From: Sphingomonas sp. CBMAI 2297 | GTDB lineage: Bacteria; Pseudomonadota; Alphaproteobacteria; Sphingomonadales; Sphingomonadaceae | DNA: 64,000 nt | Reading direction: 5' to 3' | Assembly: GCF_029870595.1 (NCBI RefSeq) | Contig: NZ_JAPDIR010000014.1 | Span: forward strand, 55,717-119,716 | Part shown: positions 32,699 to 43,000 of the stretch, piece after piece | Layout of the letters: the number at the start of each line of letters is the position of its first letter | How positions within the stretch are numbered: position 1 is the stretch's first letter | Position numbers and translations under genes: made by a program | The notes under the pieces: generated by a model | Told to the model about the DNA's origin: nothing | Seen by the model: the letters and a program-made list of their open reading frames with translations, nothing else | Databases searched by the model: none

Positions 32699-34444
32699 AT
32701 GAAGAGCACTCATATCGACCGCCGCACCTTCGTGGCCAGCGCCGGCGCCCTGGCCGCCGCGCCCGCGACGCTCGCCATGCCCGTCCGCGCGCGCGGCACG
32801 CTCGCGGATGTCGAGCATGTGGTGATCCTGATGCAGGAAAATCGCTCGTTCGATCATTATTTCGGCACGCTGCGGGGCGTGCGCGGCTTCGCCGATCCGC
32901 GCCCGGCCATGCTGCCCTCGGGCCGGACCGTCTGGGAACAGCGGCAGGACGACAAGGACGGCGGCGCGATCGTCCGCCCCTTCCATCTCGATACCCGCGC
33001 CACCGCCGCCGGCTGCCTGCAGAGCCTCGATCACAGCTGGAAGGGAAGCCACGCCCGGTGGAAGGACTGGGACGTCTGGATGCCCGAAAAGGGCCCGTTC
33101 GCAATGGGCTATATGACGCGGGCCGACCTGCCCTATTATTATGCGCTCGCCGATCAGTTCACCATCGCGGACGCCTATCACTGCTCGGTCCATGGGCCGA
33201 CCGGCCCCAACCGCCTCTATCACTGGACCGGCACCAGCGGCCTGACCGTCGGGCGCGACGGCGCGTTCATCGTCTCCAATGACGGCGTCGATCCGAACGA
33301 GACCGCCGATATGGGCCGCGACGATCCGAAGGCGCATGCGCTGGACTGGACGCCCTATGCCGCCCGCCTCTCGGCCGCGGGGATCCGGTGGAAGCTCTAT
33401 CAGGAATATGACAATTACGGCGACAATCCGCTGGCGCTGTTCGCCCGCTATCGCGGGATCGGGACGGAGACCGCCGAATATGCGGCGGCGCGCGCCTGGG
33501 CGGAGGGATCGACGCGCGCGAACGCCGGCACGTCGCGCGGGGAGCATCTGGTGCGCGCCTTCGCCGCCGATGTGGCGGCGGACCGCCTGCCGCAAGTGGC
33601 GTGGATCGTCGCGCCCTTCCATATGTGCGAGCATCCCGATGCGCCGCCCGCCTATGGCCAGGCGCTCAGCGCCCGGCTGATCGCTGCGCTCGCCGCCAAT
33701 CCCGAAGTCTGGGCCAAGACCGTCTTCATCCTGAACTATGACGAGAATGACGGGTTTTTCGACCATATGAGCCCGCCGCTTCCCGCCACGCTGCCGGGCA
33801 TGGGCGCGAGCACGGTCGCGCTGGACGGCGAGGATTATCGCGGCCAGCCGGTCGGCCTGGGGCCGCGCGTGCCGATGCTGATCGCCTCGCCATGGACGCG
33901 GGGCGGCTGGGTGAATTCGGAGCTGGCCGATCACACTTCGGTCCTGCGTTTCCTCGAGCGTCGCTTCGGAGTGCTGGAACCCAATATCAGCCCATGGCGG
34001 CGCGCGGTGTGCGGCGACGATCACGGCCCGCGCCACTATACCGTGGGCGCCGGCCGGTCGCTCGACGACAGCTGGCCGGTCGACATCGCCGCGCGGCGGA
34101 CGCTGACCGTGACGGGTCCCAATGGTTTCCATCGCTCGATCATGACGGGCACGCGCTTCACCAGCCATGCCGAGCGCGTCGGCGCGGCGACGCATGTCCA
34201 TCTCGCCAATCGCGATACGACCCCGCTGGACCTGCGCATCGCCTCGCGCCACGCCGCCCCGAGCGCCGGGCGGCTCCGCCTGGCTCCCGGGGAGGAAGCG
34301 ACGGTGAAGCTGGCGGTGCTGGCCGCGCATCGTTGGTATGACGTGCGCGTCGAGGCGGGCGACGGCACCGTCCACGGGCTCGCCGGGCATTGGGAAACCG
34401 GCGCGCCGGGCATCAGCGAACCGATGACGGGAGCGCCGGCATGA
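32699..34444 (+). CDS. plcN: Tat-exported phospholipase C (phosphoesterase family)
   Basis: A 581-residue non-haemolytic-type phospholipase C. The Tat signal is DRRTFVASAGALAAAPA (8-24). The phosphoesterase domain shows ILMQENRSFDHYFGTLRGVRGF (metal site near residue 43), SVHGPTGPNR and NYDENDGFFDH near residue 340. The C-terminus (about 455-565) resembles a single copy of the short beta domain usually present twice in Pseudomonas PlcH/PlcN, so this is a shortened form. It would cleave phosphatidylcholine or related head groups outside the cytoplasm. It overlaps the next gene by ATGA, forming a two-phospholipase operon. The symbol is by family resemblance. Confidence 0.88.
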   Translation: MKSTHIDRRTFVASAGALAAAPATLAMPVRARGTLADVEHVVILMQENRSFDHYFGTLRGVRGFADPRPAMLPSGRTVWEQRQDDKDGGAIVRPFHLDTRATAAGCLQSLDHSWKGSHARWKDWDVWMPEKGPFAMGYMTRADLPYYYALADQFTIADAYHCSVHGPTGPNRLYHWTGTSGLTVGRDGAFIVSNDGVDPNETADMGRDDPKAHALDWTPYAARLSAAGIRWKLYQEYDNYGDNPLALFARYRGIGTETAEYAAARAWAEGSTRANAGTSRGEHLVRAFAADVAADRLPQVAWIVAPFHMCEHPDAPPAYGQALSARLIAALAANPEVWAKTVFILNYDENDGFFDHMSPPLPATLPGMGASTVALDGEDYRGQPVGLGPRVPMLIASPWTRGGWVNSELADHTSVLRFLERRFGVLEPNISPWRRAVCGDDHGPRHYTVGAGRSLDDSWPVDIAARRTLTVTGPNGFHRSIMTGTRFTSHAERVGAATHVHLANRDTTPLDLRIASRHAAPSAGRLRLAPGEEATVKLAVLAAHRWYDVRVEAGDGTVHGLAGHWETGAPGISEPMTGAPA

Positions 34445-35472
34445 TGCGCGCGCTGGCTTTGCTGGCGCTCGTCGCCGGCACGGGAGCGGCTTCCGCGCCG
34501 CGCGGCGACCTGCGGCTCGACCAGGTGCAGCTCATCGGCTCGCACAACAGCTATCGCCCCTATCCCTCGCCGCAGCTGCGCGCCCGGCTTGCCGGCGCCG
34601 GTGCGGCGGAATGGGCGGGCCTCGCTTATGGCCATCCGCCGCTCGAGGCGCAGCTGGCCCTCGGCCTGCGCCAGCTCGAGCTGGACGTCGCGCCCGATCC
34701 CGCGGGCGGCGCCTATGCCGCTCCCTATGGCGGCGCCGATGCCGAGAGCCGCCGGATCATGGCCGCGCCGGGCGCCAAGGTGCTGCACATCCCCGGCTTC
34801 GATACCGAGACTCATTGCCTGACCCTCCGCCTGTGCCTGGCGACTCTGCGGCACTGGTCGGACCGGCATCCGGGCCATGGGCCGGTCATGGTGCTGATCA
34901 ACACCGGCGACGCCGGCGGCGCGCGCTTCGATGCCGGCAACCTGGCCGCGCTCGATGCCGACATACTGGCGGAGATCGGGCGCGAGCGGCTCGTCACGCC
35001 CGACGATGTGCGGCGCACGCTGCCGAGCCTGCGCGCCGCGGCGACCGCGCGCCGCTGGCCGAGCCTGGCGCGGGCGGCCGGCCGCTTCCTGTTCGTGCTC
35101 GACGGCAGCACGGCGCATGAAGAGGCCTATCGCGCCGGTCATCCGTCGCTGCGCGGCCGGGCGATGTTCGGCTTCTATCCCGAGGACGCGGACGAGGCGG
35201 CGGTTTTCAACATCCAGGATCCGATTGCGGAGGGCGAACGTATCCACGGACTCGTCCGCGCCGGTTTTATCGTCCGCACCCGCGCGGATGTGGGCCTCAA
35301 GGAAGCGCGCGCCGCCGATCGCCGGCGGCTCGACGCCGCCATCGCCTCGGGCGCGCAATGGATCAGCAGCGACCTGTACGAAGGTGCCACCAACCCGGAA
35401 CGGCTTGCCTATCGCGCCGCACTGCCGGGCGGGGTCCTTGCGCGCTGCGATCCCGTCACGGCGCGGTGTTGA
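34441..35472 (+). CDS. Calcium-dependent phosphoinositide phospholipase C-like protein
   Basis: A 343-residue exported protein with a short signal peptide (1-19, ending ASA). The TIM-barrel phosphodiesterase signature is LIGSHNSYRPY (H35), then LRQLELDVAPDP, VLHIPGFDTETHCLTL and VLINTG, characteristic of the Ca2+-dependent PI-PLC family found in bacteria and fungi. The start is the ATG of the ATGA overlap with plcN, behind a GACGGGAG ribosome-binding site. The product would be inositol phosphate or glycerophospho-inositol fragments. The 3' end overlaps the convergent POT permease gene by 17 bases. The reaction is from family knowledge. Confidence 0.85.
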   Translation: MMRALALLALVAGTGAASAPRGDLRLDQVQLIGSHNSYRPYPSPQLRARLAGAGAAEWAGLAYGHPPLEAQLALGLRQLELDVAPDPAGGAYAAPYGGADAESRRIMAAPGAKVLHIPGFDTETHCLTLRLCLATLRHWSDRHPGHGPVMVLINTGDAGGARFDAGNLAALDADILAEIGRERLVTPDDVRRTLPSLRAAATARRWPSLARAAGRFLFVLDGSTAHEEAYRAGHPSLRGRAMFGFYPEDADEAAVFNIQDPIAEGERIHGLVRAGFIVRTRADVGLKEARAADRRRLDAAIASGAQWISSDLYEGATNPERLAYRAALPGGVLARCDPVTARC

Positions 35473-36781
35473 GGCGCCAAGGCATTCTAAACATGCGCTT
35501 CTCGCCGTCGAATGCCCGCAGCATCAGCGAAACCAGCATCGCGCTCGCGGCAATGCCGGCGTGGATCGACCAGAATGTCGCTACCGGCACCCGCTCGTAC
35601 AAGGCACCCAGCGCGCCGACCACCAGATTGGCGAAGAAGCCGTGCAGGTAGAATATGCCGACCATCACGCCCGCGAGCCGTTGCGGCGTCGCGCCGGTGA
35701 TGATCGCCAGCCCCGCCGGCCAGACCAGCGCCACGCCGAGATCGAGCAGCAGCAGCACCGCCAGCGGCCCCGCCGTCGAACGCAGCCCCGTTCCCGCCAC
35801 CAGCGCGAGCAGGCCATAGCCGAGCATGATCGCCGCGCAGCCCATGGCGAGCCGATCCCAGTCCCGCAGCGATGCGAGCCATCGCCATCGCATCGTCAGG
35901 ATGACCATCAGGATGGTGAAGACGCCGTCCGCCGAGGCGAACCAGGCCGGCGGCACCGGCAGCCCCCAGATCGTCGGGCGGATCGCGTCCGCCACCCATA
36001 GCAGGAAGATGTTGGATACCTGCTCATAGGCACAGAAAGCGAGGATGACGACGAGGATCGCCCCGATCGCCGTCACCGGCCGATAGGCGCGGTCCTCCTC
36101 CAGCGCCGGGCGTGCGCGCGCGCGCCGCGGCGTGGCCGGAATGGTGAGATAGAGGCCGAGCCCGGCGAGCATGGCGACGCCCGCGGCGCCGAAGGCATAG
36201 CCCCAGCCGAGCGCCTGGGCGAGCAGCCCGCACACCAGCGGCCCCAGCATCACGCCGATGTTGAGAAAGGCCAGATAGATCGCGAACGCCTTGTCCCGCC
36301 GGCCGTCCGGCGCGGGGAAGAGTTCGCCGACCTGCGCGGCGAGATTGCCCTTGAGCAGTCCGGTACCGAGGATGAGCAGCAGCAGCGCCGGCAGCAGCAG
36401 ATAGGGGTCGGTCAACAGGAGGTGGCCACAGGCGATGAGCACCGCGCCGGCCACCACTGCCGCACGCCGGCCGAAGAGGCGATCGCCCGCCAGACCGCCC
36501 AGCGGCAGCACGAAATAGGTCAGCGCCGCGTAGAGCCCATAGATGTTGGACCCCAAGGCGATGGGGGATAGCGGCCCCCACAAGGCCTCGAGCATCGCGC
36601 GCAGCCCCGCCATGCCCCAGGGGAGCGCGGCGCCATCGGCCAGCACCTCCCGGACCAGGTAGAGCGTCAGCAACGCCTTCATGCCGTGGAGCGAGAAACG
36701 CTCCCACAATTCCGTGCCGGCCAGTCTGTAGAAGACAGGCCAGGTTGCCGGCCCTGCCTGTGCATTTCCCGCGATACCCAT
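35456..36781 (-). CDS. POT/PTR-family proton-coupled oligopeptide permease
   Basis: A 441-residue permease with about 12-14 hydrophobic segments. The POT signature appears as ELWERFSLHGMKALLTLYL (residues 23-41) and LGTGLLKGNLAAQVGELF. The start at 36781 (MGIAGNAQAG) is preferred to one at 36859, which adds a non-conserved tail. It lies 110 bases downstream of the GH125 gene on the same strand and may be the last gene of that operon. In an N-glycoprotein locus it could import glycosylated or plain di- and tripeptides, or GlcNAc-Asn; this role is inference. The 3' end overlaps PI-PLC by 17 bases. Confidence 0.85.
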   Translation of the reverse strand: MGIAGNAQAGPATWPVFYRLAGTELWERFSLHGMKALLTLYLVREVLADGAALPWGMAGLRAMLEALWGPLSPIALGSNIYGLYAALTYFVLPLGGLAGDRLFGRRAAVVAGAVLIACGHLLLTDPYLLLPALLLLILGTGLLKGNLAAQVGELFPAPDGRRDKAFAIYLAFLNIGVMLGPLVCGLLAQALGWGYAFGAAGVAMLAGLGLYLTIPATPRRARARPALEEDRAYRPVTAIGAILVVILAFCAYEQVSNIFLLWVADAIRPTIWGLPVPPAWFASADGVFTILMVILTMRWRWLASLRDWDRLAMGCAAIMLGYGLLALVAGTGLRSTAGPLAVLLLLDLGVALVWPAGLAIITGATPQRLAGVMVGIFYLHGFFANLVVGALGALYERVPVATFWSIHAGIAASAMLVSLMLRAFDGEKRMFRMPWRLNTAP

Positions 36782-36891
36782 GGGTCCAGGGCTATGCGGA
36801 ACGAATATAACAGGCGCGGGTCGGCTGCGTGACAAGCCGCGTAACCAACCCGGGCTCAACTCGTCCGGGCGCGCTCCCCTTCCTGGCGCGC

Positions 36892-38334
36892 TCAGCCGGC
36901 CAAGGGTGCGGAGAGGAGCTTGGGGCGGGTCCTGGCGAGATGCAGGATCAGCTCGCCGAACAGGCCATTGGCCCAGGCAAACCAGTCACGCGTGAACTTG
37001 GCGGCGTCGTCCTTGTGGAACGCCTCGTGCATGAAGCCGGTGCCGGCATGGGTGGCCTTCAGGGTGCGCAGGCATGCGAGGATGGTCGCATCGTCGCCGG
37101 AGGAGAGCGCCCGCACGATCAGCGACATCGGCCAGATGAAGTCCTCGCCCTGGTGCGGCCCGCCAATGCCTTCGCCGGCCTTGCCGCGGAAGAACCACGG
37201 ATTGGCCGCGCTCCACGCCGCATCGCGCGTGCGCCGCCAGCGCGCATCGTTCGCCGACACGCAGCCGAGCCAGGCCAGGCCCGACAGCGACGGCACATTG
37301 GCATCGTCCATGAACAGCGCATTGCCATAGCCATCGACTTCATAGGCCCAGACCTCGCGCCCGTCCGGCAGGGTCATCGCCCCGTAGCGGGCGAGCGCCT
37401 GCTCGACTTCATCCGCCAGCGCCGCCGCGTCCCGCGCCAATGCAGCGTCGCCGCGCGCCTCGCTCGCCACGGCCGCCAACTCGCGCAGGGCCGTCATCGC
37501 GAACAGGTTGGCGGGCACGAACAACGGAAAGATGCAGGCGTCGTCCGAGGGACGGAAGGCCGAATGGATCAGCCCGACCTTGCGAGTTGGCAGGCCAAGG
37601 CCGGCCTGCAGCGTCTCGCTCGGCTGCTTGTTGGTGCGCTGGAACTTGTAGGGCCCGGGCCCGTCCTTGCGCTGCTGCTCGCGGAAAGTGCGCACGATCG
37701 CCCGGGCGCTCTCGGCCCAGGCGGCATCGAACGGAGCCTTGTCCCCCGTCTCGCGCCAATAGCCATAAGCGAGGCGCACGACATAGCAGAGCGAATCGAT
37801 CTCCCATTTCCGCTCGGCGACGCCCGGCCGCATCTCCGTGTCGTCTTCCTTCGCCCAGACCAGCGACGTCTTCTCGTCGGGATTGTGCATGAAGGCATTG
37901 GCATAGGGATCGATCAGGACCGACCGCGCATGGCGGCCGATCAACCCGCGGAACAGCTCGCGCAGCCCGGCATCCTGCTTCGCCAAATGGAGATAGGGGC
38001 GGACCTGCGCGGCCGAATCGCGCAGCCACAGGCACGGGATGTCGCCGGTGATCACGAAGGCGTCGGGCTTGCCCTCCACGGTGCCCATCGCGACCGTCGT
38101 ATCGAGCGTGTTGGGATAGCAGTTGCCGAACAGCCAGGCGAGTTCGGGATCGGCGATCATCCCGGAAACCCGGGCGATCTCGCGCTCCACCGCCTGGTTC
38201 ACGAACCGCCGCTCGGCAACCGGCGGGCGCTTGCTGGCGAACCCGGCGGCCCGCGCGGCGCCGACCGGGCCCAGCATCGCCGAAGCCGCGATCCCGCCGC
38301 CGGCTGCGAGCACCGCTCGCCTTGTAATGTCCAT
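36892..38334 (-). CDS. GH125 exo-alpha-1,6-mannosidase
   Basis: A 480-residue family 125 glycoside hydrolase. Residues 1-30 form a Tat-like signal (ITRRAVLAAGGG). Conserved family blocks are FGNCYPNTLDTTV (69-81), the substrate-site TGDIPCLWLRDSAAQV (97-111), WEIDSLCYVV, FRPSDDACIFPLFVPANLFA, MDDANVPSLSGLAW and the C-terminal WFAWANGLFGELIL. GH125 enzymes remove non-reducing alpha-1,6-mannose from N-glycan cores. The start ATG follows AGGGGAG and lies 13 bases after the halogenase-like gene 3, so it is in the same operon as TonB receptor 3. It should act in the periplasm after GH92 trimming. Confidence 0.92.
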   Translation of the reverse strand: MDITRRAVLAAGGGIAASAMLGPVGAARAAGFASKRPPVAERRFVNQAVEREIARVSGMIADPELAWLFGNCYPNTLDTTVAMGTVEGKPDAFVITGDIPCLWLRDSAAQVRPYLHLAKQDAGLRELFRGLIGRHARSVLIDPYANAFMHNPDEKTSLVWAKEDDTEMRPGVAERKWEIDSLCYVVRLAYGYWRETGDKAPFDAAWAESARAIVRTFREQQRKDGPGPYKFQRTNKQPSETLQAGLGLPTRKVGLIHSAFRPSDDACIFPLFVPANLFAMTALRELAAVASEARGDAALARDAAALADEVEQALARYGAMTLPDGREVWAYEVDGYGNALFMDDANVPSLSGLAWLGCVSANDARWRRTRDAAWSAANPWFFRGKAGEGIGGPHQGEDFIWPMSLIVRALSSGDDATILACLRTLKATHAGTGFMHEAFHKDDAAKFTRDWFAWANGLFGELILHLARTRPKLLSAPLAG

Positions 38335-38347
38335 TACCGAAGCTCCC

Positions 38348-39907
38348 CTATGCCTTGACCATGTGCGGCGTTGCGCCGGCCTGAACCCGGTCCGGCGGCG
38401 CCTTGCAGTGCCCGTCGATGAATGCCTGATGCAAGGGCATGGCCTCGGCGCAGTTCGCCAGCGCCTCGCGCGTCTGCTCGAGATACGCGGCCAGCTGGTT
38501 CTCCGGCATCTCGTCGACGATCGGGTGATAGCCGCGCGGCACGATGCGCTGCCCCAGCATTACCTGCACCCAGCTCGGCAGCGCGAAGAAATCCTCGCCG
38601 TTGCGGAAATAGCGGCCATCGCCGCGGAACAGGTCCATCGTCTCCTGCAAGGGCGCCGGGACCGACATGGTGCGGCAATGGTCCCAGAACGGCGTGTCGT
38701 CCCGCTCGGTGGCGTGATAGTGGAGGATGATGAAGTCGCGCACCCGTTCCCATTCGAACGTGGTTTCCCGGTTGAAGCGCTCGGCCAGCAGCGGATCGAA
38801 ATCCCGGTTCGGAAACAGGCCGATCAGGCGCTGGATGGTCGACTGGGCCAGGTAGATGCTCGTGGATTCCAGCGGTTCCAGGAATCCGGCGGCCAGGCCG
38901 GCCGCAATGACGTTCTTGTGCCAGAACTTCCGGCGCATGCCCGTGGTGAAGCGCAGCGGACGCGGATCGGCGAGCGCCTTGCCATCGAGATTCGCGAGCA
39001 GCGTGGCCGCCGCCTCGTCGTCGCTGATGTGCTGGCTGGAATAGACATAACCGTTGCCGCAGCGATGCTGCAGCGGAATGCGCCACTGCCAGCCGGCCCC
39101 GCGCGCGGTGGCGCGCGTATAGGGCGTTAGCGGGCCGGCATTCTCGCATGGAACCGCCATCGCCCGATCGCAGGGCAGCCAATGCGTCCAGTCCACATAA
39201 CCGGTCTCGAGCGCCTGCTCGATCAACAGGCCGCGAAAGCCCGAGCAGTCGACGAACAGCTCGCCCTCGATGCGCTCTCCGCTCTCCATCACGACCGCTT
39301 CCACGAAGCCATCCTCTGCGCGCCGGATCACCTCGACGATCTTGCCCTCGGTGCGCTGCACGCCCCGGCGCTCGGACAGGTTCCGCAGGAAGCGCGCATA
39401 CAGGCTCGCGTCGAAATGATAGGCATAGGCGATGTCCGCCAGCGGCGAGCCCTCCGGGGCATTGGCGGGGCTTGGCATGAACCGGTTCAGCGGCGCCGCC
39501 ACCGTCTGCAGCGAATAGGCACCGATCTCCGCCGCGCGCCCGGCGAGATATTGCTTCAGCCAGAATTGGTGGAACGGCAACGGCCCGATGCCCTGGCCGA
39601 TCTTTCCAAAGCCATGGACATAGCTGTCGCCGATGCGCGCCCAGTCGTTGAACTGGATGCCGAGCTTGAAACTGGCCTGGGTCTCGACGACGAAATCGAC
39701 TTCCTTGATGCCCAGCATCTCGGTGTTGAACGTCTTCATGTGCGGGACGCTGGCCTCGCCCACCCCGACGATGCCGACTTCCTCCGATTCGATCAGGCGA
39801 ACGGAGGTACCGCGTCCCAGATACGTGGCCAGCACCGCCGCCGCCATCCAGCCGGCGCTGCCGCCGCCCACGACGACCAGTTTCCTGATGCGGTTGTCGG
39901 TGCTCAT
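38348..39907 (-). CDS. Tryptophan-halogenase-like flavoenzyme 3 (N-glycan operon)
   Basis: A 519-residue member of the PrnA/RebH family. It has FAD-binding GGGSAGW (14-20), the conserved lysine in ASFKLGIQF (K81), the WQWRIP halogenase motif and GFLEPLESTSIYL with the catalytic glutamate. No signal peptide. The ATG at 39907 is preceded by GGAGGGGG. It lies between TonB receptor 3 and the GH125 mannosidase, and it resembles flavoenzymes 1 and 2 in the unrelated GH3 operon. Repeated pairing with receptors suggests it serves the receptor or its ligand rather than making a free halogenated metabolite. Activity unproven. Confidence 0.88.
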   Translation of the reverse strand: MSTDNRIRKLVVVGGGSAGWMAAAVLATYLGRGTSVRLIESEEVGIVGVGEASVPHMKTFNTEMLGIKEVDFVVETQASFKLGIQFNDWARIGDSYVHGFGKIGQGIGPLPFHQFWLKQYLAGRAAEIGAYSLQTVAAPLNRFMPSPANAPEGSPLADIAYAYHFDASLYARFLRNLSERRGVQRTEGKIVEVIRRAEDGFVEAVVMESGERIEGELFVDCSGFRGLLIEQALETGYVDWTHWLPCDRAMAVPCENAGPLTPYTRATARGAGWQWRIPLQHRCGNGYVYSSQHISDDEAAATLLANLDGKALADPRPLRFTTGMRRKFWHKNVIAAGLAAGFLEPLESTSIYLAQSTIQRLIGLFPNRDFDPLLAERFNRETTFEWERVRDFIILHYHATERDDTPFWDHCRTMSVPAPLQETMDLFRGDGRYFRNGEDFFALPSWVQVMLGQRIVPRGYHPIVDEMPENQLAAYLEQTREALANCAEAMPLHQAFIDGHCKAPPDRVQAGATPHMVKA

Positions 39908-40048
39908 CGCTGCAAATCCCCCTCCCCGGCATCGGCCGATGGACTGCCCGAGCGACGGTCGCCGGCCATCAGGCCGGCGCCGCCGCATCGGGCCGTGATG
40001 GCATCCGGCACCGTCGCCGGCACGGCCATGACCCCGTCCTTCGGAAAT

Positions 40049-40077
40049 CCCCCTCACGCCCGCCGGGTGCGAGGGGG
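40049..40077 (-). terminator. Hairpin between TonB receptor 3 and the halogenase-like gene
   Basis: CCCCCTC-CGC at 40049-40059 pairs with GCGAGGGGG at 40069-40077 (one bulged A, nine-base loop). It lies just past the receptor stop codon. Without a T-run it is likely a partial terminator or 3'-stabilising hairpin. An analogous hairpin follows TonB receptor 1, at the same place relative to the halogenase-like genes. Confidence 0.5.
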
Positions 40078-40087
40078 AATGGATGAC

Positions 40088-43000
40088 CTAGAACTTATAG
40101 GTCACCCCGCCATAGACGATACGGCCCGAATAATTGTTGGTCCACAGCCGGGCCTTGGTGTCGTTGCCCAGATGCGCGCGCTGTTCCTCCTTGGTCAGGT
40201 TCAGCACCGACGCACTCAGCACCAGCTGCTTGGTGATGTTGTACGCCACGTTCAGGTCGACCTGCTGATAGGGCTCGGAGTAGATGCTGAGCCCGTTGTG
40301 CAGGCCGCCCACCAGCTCGCCGCGGCGGTTGTACGAAGCGCGCGCCAGGAATTTCTCGCTCTCGTAGAAGATCGTGGCGTTGAGCTGGGTCTTCGCGCTG
40401 CCGACGAGCGGCGACCTGGCGATCTCCTTCCCGTCCAGCATGACCGCGGCCATGTTGGTGTCGTTATAGGTGAAGTTCGCCTGGAAACCGAGGCCGAAGT
40501 CCAGCGTGTGCTGGGCGTAGAGCTCGATACCCTTGGAGACGCCGTTACGGCCATTGGCCGAGGTCGAGAAGTTGCGGACCGTCACGGTATTGCCGCCGAT
40601 CGTGACCTGCTGGTCCCGGGTCACCGGCACGATGAAGTTCTTCACGTCCTTCCGGAAGAGGCCGACGCCCACCACCGAGCCGGGGTGGAAATACCATTCC
40701 AGGCCGACGTCATATTGCCACGCCTCGAACGGCTTCAGATCCTTGTTGCTGCCCGATCCCGTCCAGCCCGGATCGGTGCTTCCGCCCGCCGCGCTGCGAT
40801 CGGAGCTATATTCCTGCGAGACGAAGTTGAGGGCGCCCGGAAAGGCGATGTCGGTATAGCCGGTCCGCGAGATGACCTTGGACACGGCACCGCGCAGCAC
40901 CAGCCGGTCCGTCAGGTCGACGGCATAGTTCAGGCTGGGCAGGAAGTCGGTATAGGTCTTGTCCAGCGTGTTGAGCTCGAAGGTCTTCTCCTTGATCTCG
41001 TTCTTGAGGAAGCCGCTCTCGCAGCCCGGCTCGGTCGTGCAGGGCTGCGGGGTGCCGCCCGGGCCATCCACGAAATAGTCGAGGAAGCGCTCGATCGCGT
41101 CGGTCGACTCGGCATGCTGCTTGGTCCGGGCGACGCGCAGGCCGATATTGCCGCGGATGCGGTCGGCCTTGAAGTTGAGCTGCGTATAGCCGGAGAGGAT
41201 CTTCTCGCCGACATTGTAGATGAAATCGGGTTCCTCGTAGCGAACCGCGTCGCCGTACCGCGCCTTCAGCTGCGCGAGATAGGCCGGGAAATCGATCCCC
41301 GGGAAAACATTGGCGTTGAAGCCGCCCTCGATATGGCCGAGCGCCTTGGCATAGAAATATTCCGGACGCGCCACCGATGCCTGGGCATCGCAGCCATTCT
41401 GGTAGCGCGTGGTCGTGCCCGGGCAGTACCACAGGGTATTGCCGGTGTTGCGGTGCACCTTGCCGTCGCGATACTTTACACCGGCCTGGATCGACTGCAG
41501 CCACGAGCTTTCGAACTGCCTGGTAACGTCGGCCTGGACATAGTTTTGCGAGATCGACGTTTCCTTCCAGGAGGAATCGGTCGATCCCAGATCGATCTCG
41601 GCAATGCCGGCCCGCAGATTGTCCTGAAGATCCGGCGAGAAGGTCGCCGATGGCGTGCCGGTCAGGTTCCAGGCGCTCAGGCTGTTGCCCATCTGCCAGG
41701 CGCCGTTGACGAAGCGGCGGGGCTTGGCGGACATGCGGAAGTTCAGCGACGGTCCGCCCTCGGACCAGGTCCGGCCGCCCACCAGAGCGGCACGCCATGG
41801 GCCATTCTCCCAGTCGACCGCGAAGTCGACCGTCTGCGACAACGCCTTCTCGCGGCTATAGCCGCCCGTGAGCTGCGGCGTCGGGATCGTGCAGTCGTCG
41901 GGACCCCAGCCGCCCGAGGGCTTCCCGCCGGCCGCGGCCTGGGTTTCGTTGCAATAATAGGCCCTGCCCGCAAGCTTCCGATATTCCGCGCCGGTGGCAA
42001 TGGTGCCGCTGGGATCGAGCGTGAGCCCGTTGAGCAGCCGCCCGCCCGCATAATTGCCGTCCCACGAGACCCGGGCGAGATTCCATTCCGGGATCTTCAG
42101 CATGTTGAGCGCATAATCCCCCTTCAGATCGAAGCGGAAGTAATTGGCGGTCAGGGTGAGGTTGTGGAACGGCTTCAGCTGCGCGGTCGCCTGGATGCCC
42201 AGTCGCTCGCGCTGCTCGTCACGCACCGCGAAATTGACCGAGGTGGGCAGGAAGAAATCCGAGTAATGCTTGCCGTTCTGGTCGTTGAAGCCCGACCCGC
42301 CCCACCATTTCGACGGCTGCGGATCGAGCGCCTTGCCGTTCACGTCCACCGCGCTTCGCGCATTGTTGTCGGAATACCAGGTCCAGCTCTCGGTGCTGAA
42401 TTCCATGCTGCGGTTGGTGCGCCGCTGCCAGGTGGTGCCGACGAGAAGGCCGACGGTCTCGGCCTCGTTGCGCCACGAGATCATGCCCGACAGCTGCGGG
42501 TCGACCTTCGCGCTCGTATCGGAATACGTGCCCTCCGCCGTCACGAAGCCCGACCAGGCCGGAAGATCGAGCGGCCGCCGGGTCTTCAGGATCACCGTGC
42601 CGCCGATGCCCCCTTCGTCGATCCGCGCCTCCGGAGTCTTGTACAGCTCGGCGCTGGACAGCATGTTCGACGGCAGGAGCACATAGTTGAACGAGCGCGA
42701 AGCCTCGTCATTGGTCTCCGAGGACGCGATATAATTGCCGTTCAGCTGGGTCAGGGTGAGGCCGGCCTGCAGGCCGCGGACGCTGACCGTCTTGCCTTCA
42801 CCGCCGTCGCGGGTGATGACCACGCCGGGCACGCGCTGCAGTGCGTCGGCGACGTTCTTGTCGGGGAACTTGCCGATATCCTCGGCTGTGATCACTTCGA
42901 CGATCGCGTTCGCGTCGCGCTTCTGGCGCAGGGCTTCCTGGATCGACGCGCGATATCCCGTCACGAGGATGGCCTCGCCTTCCTCCTCCTGGGTTGCGGC

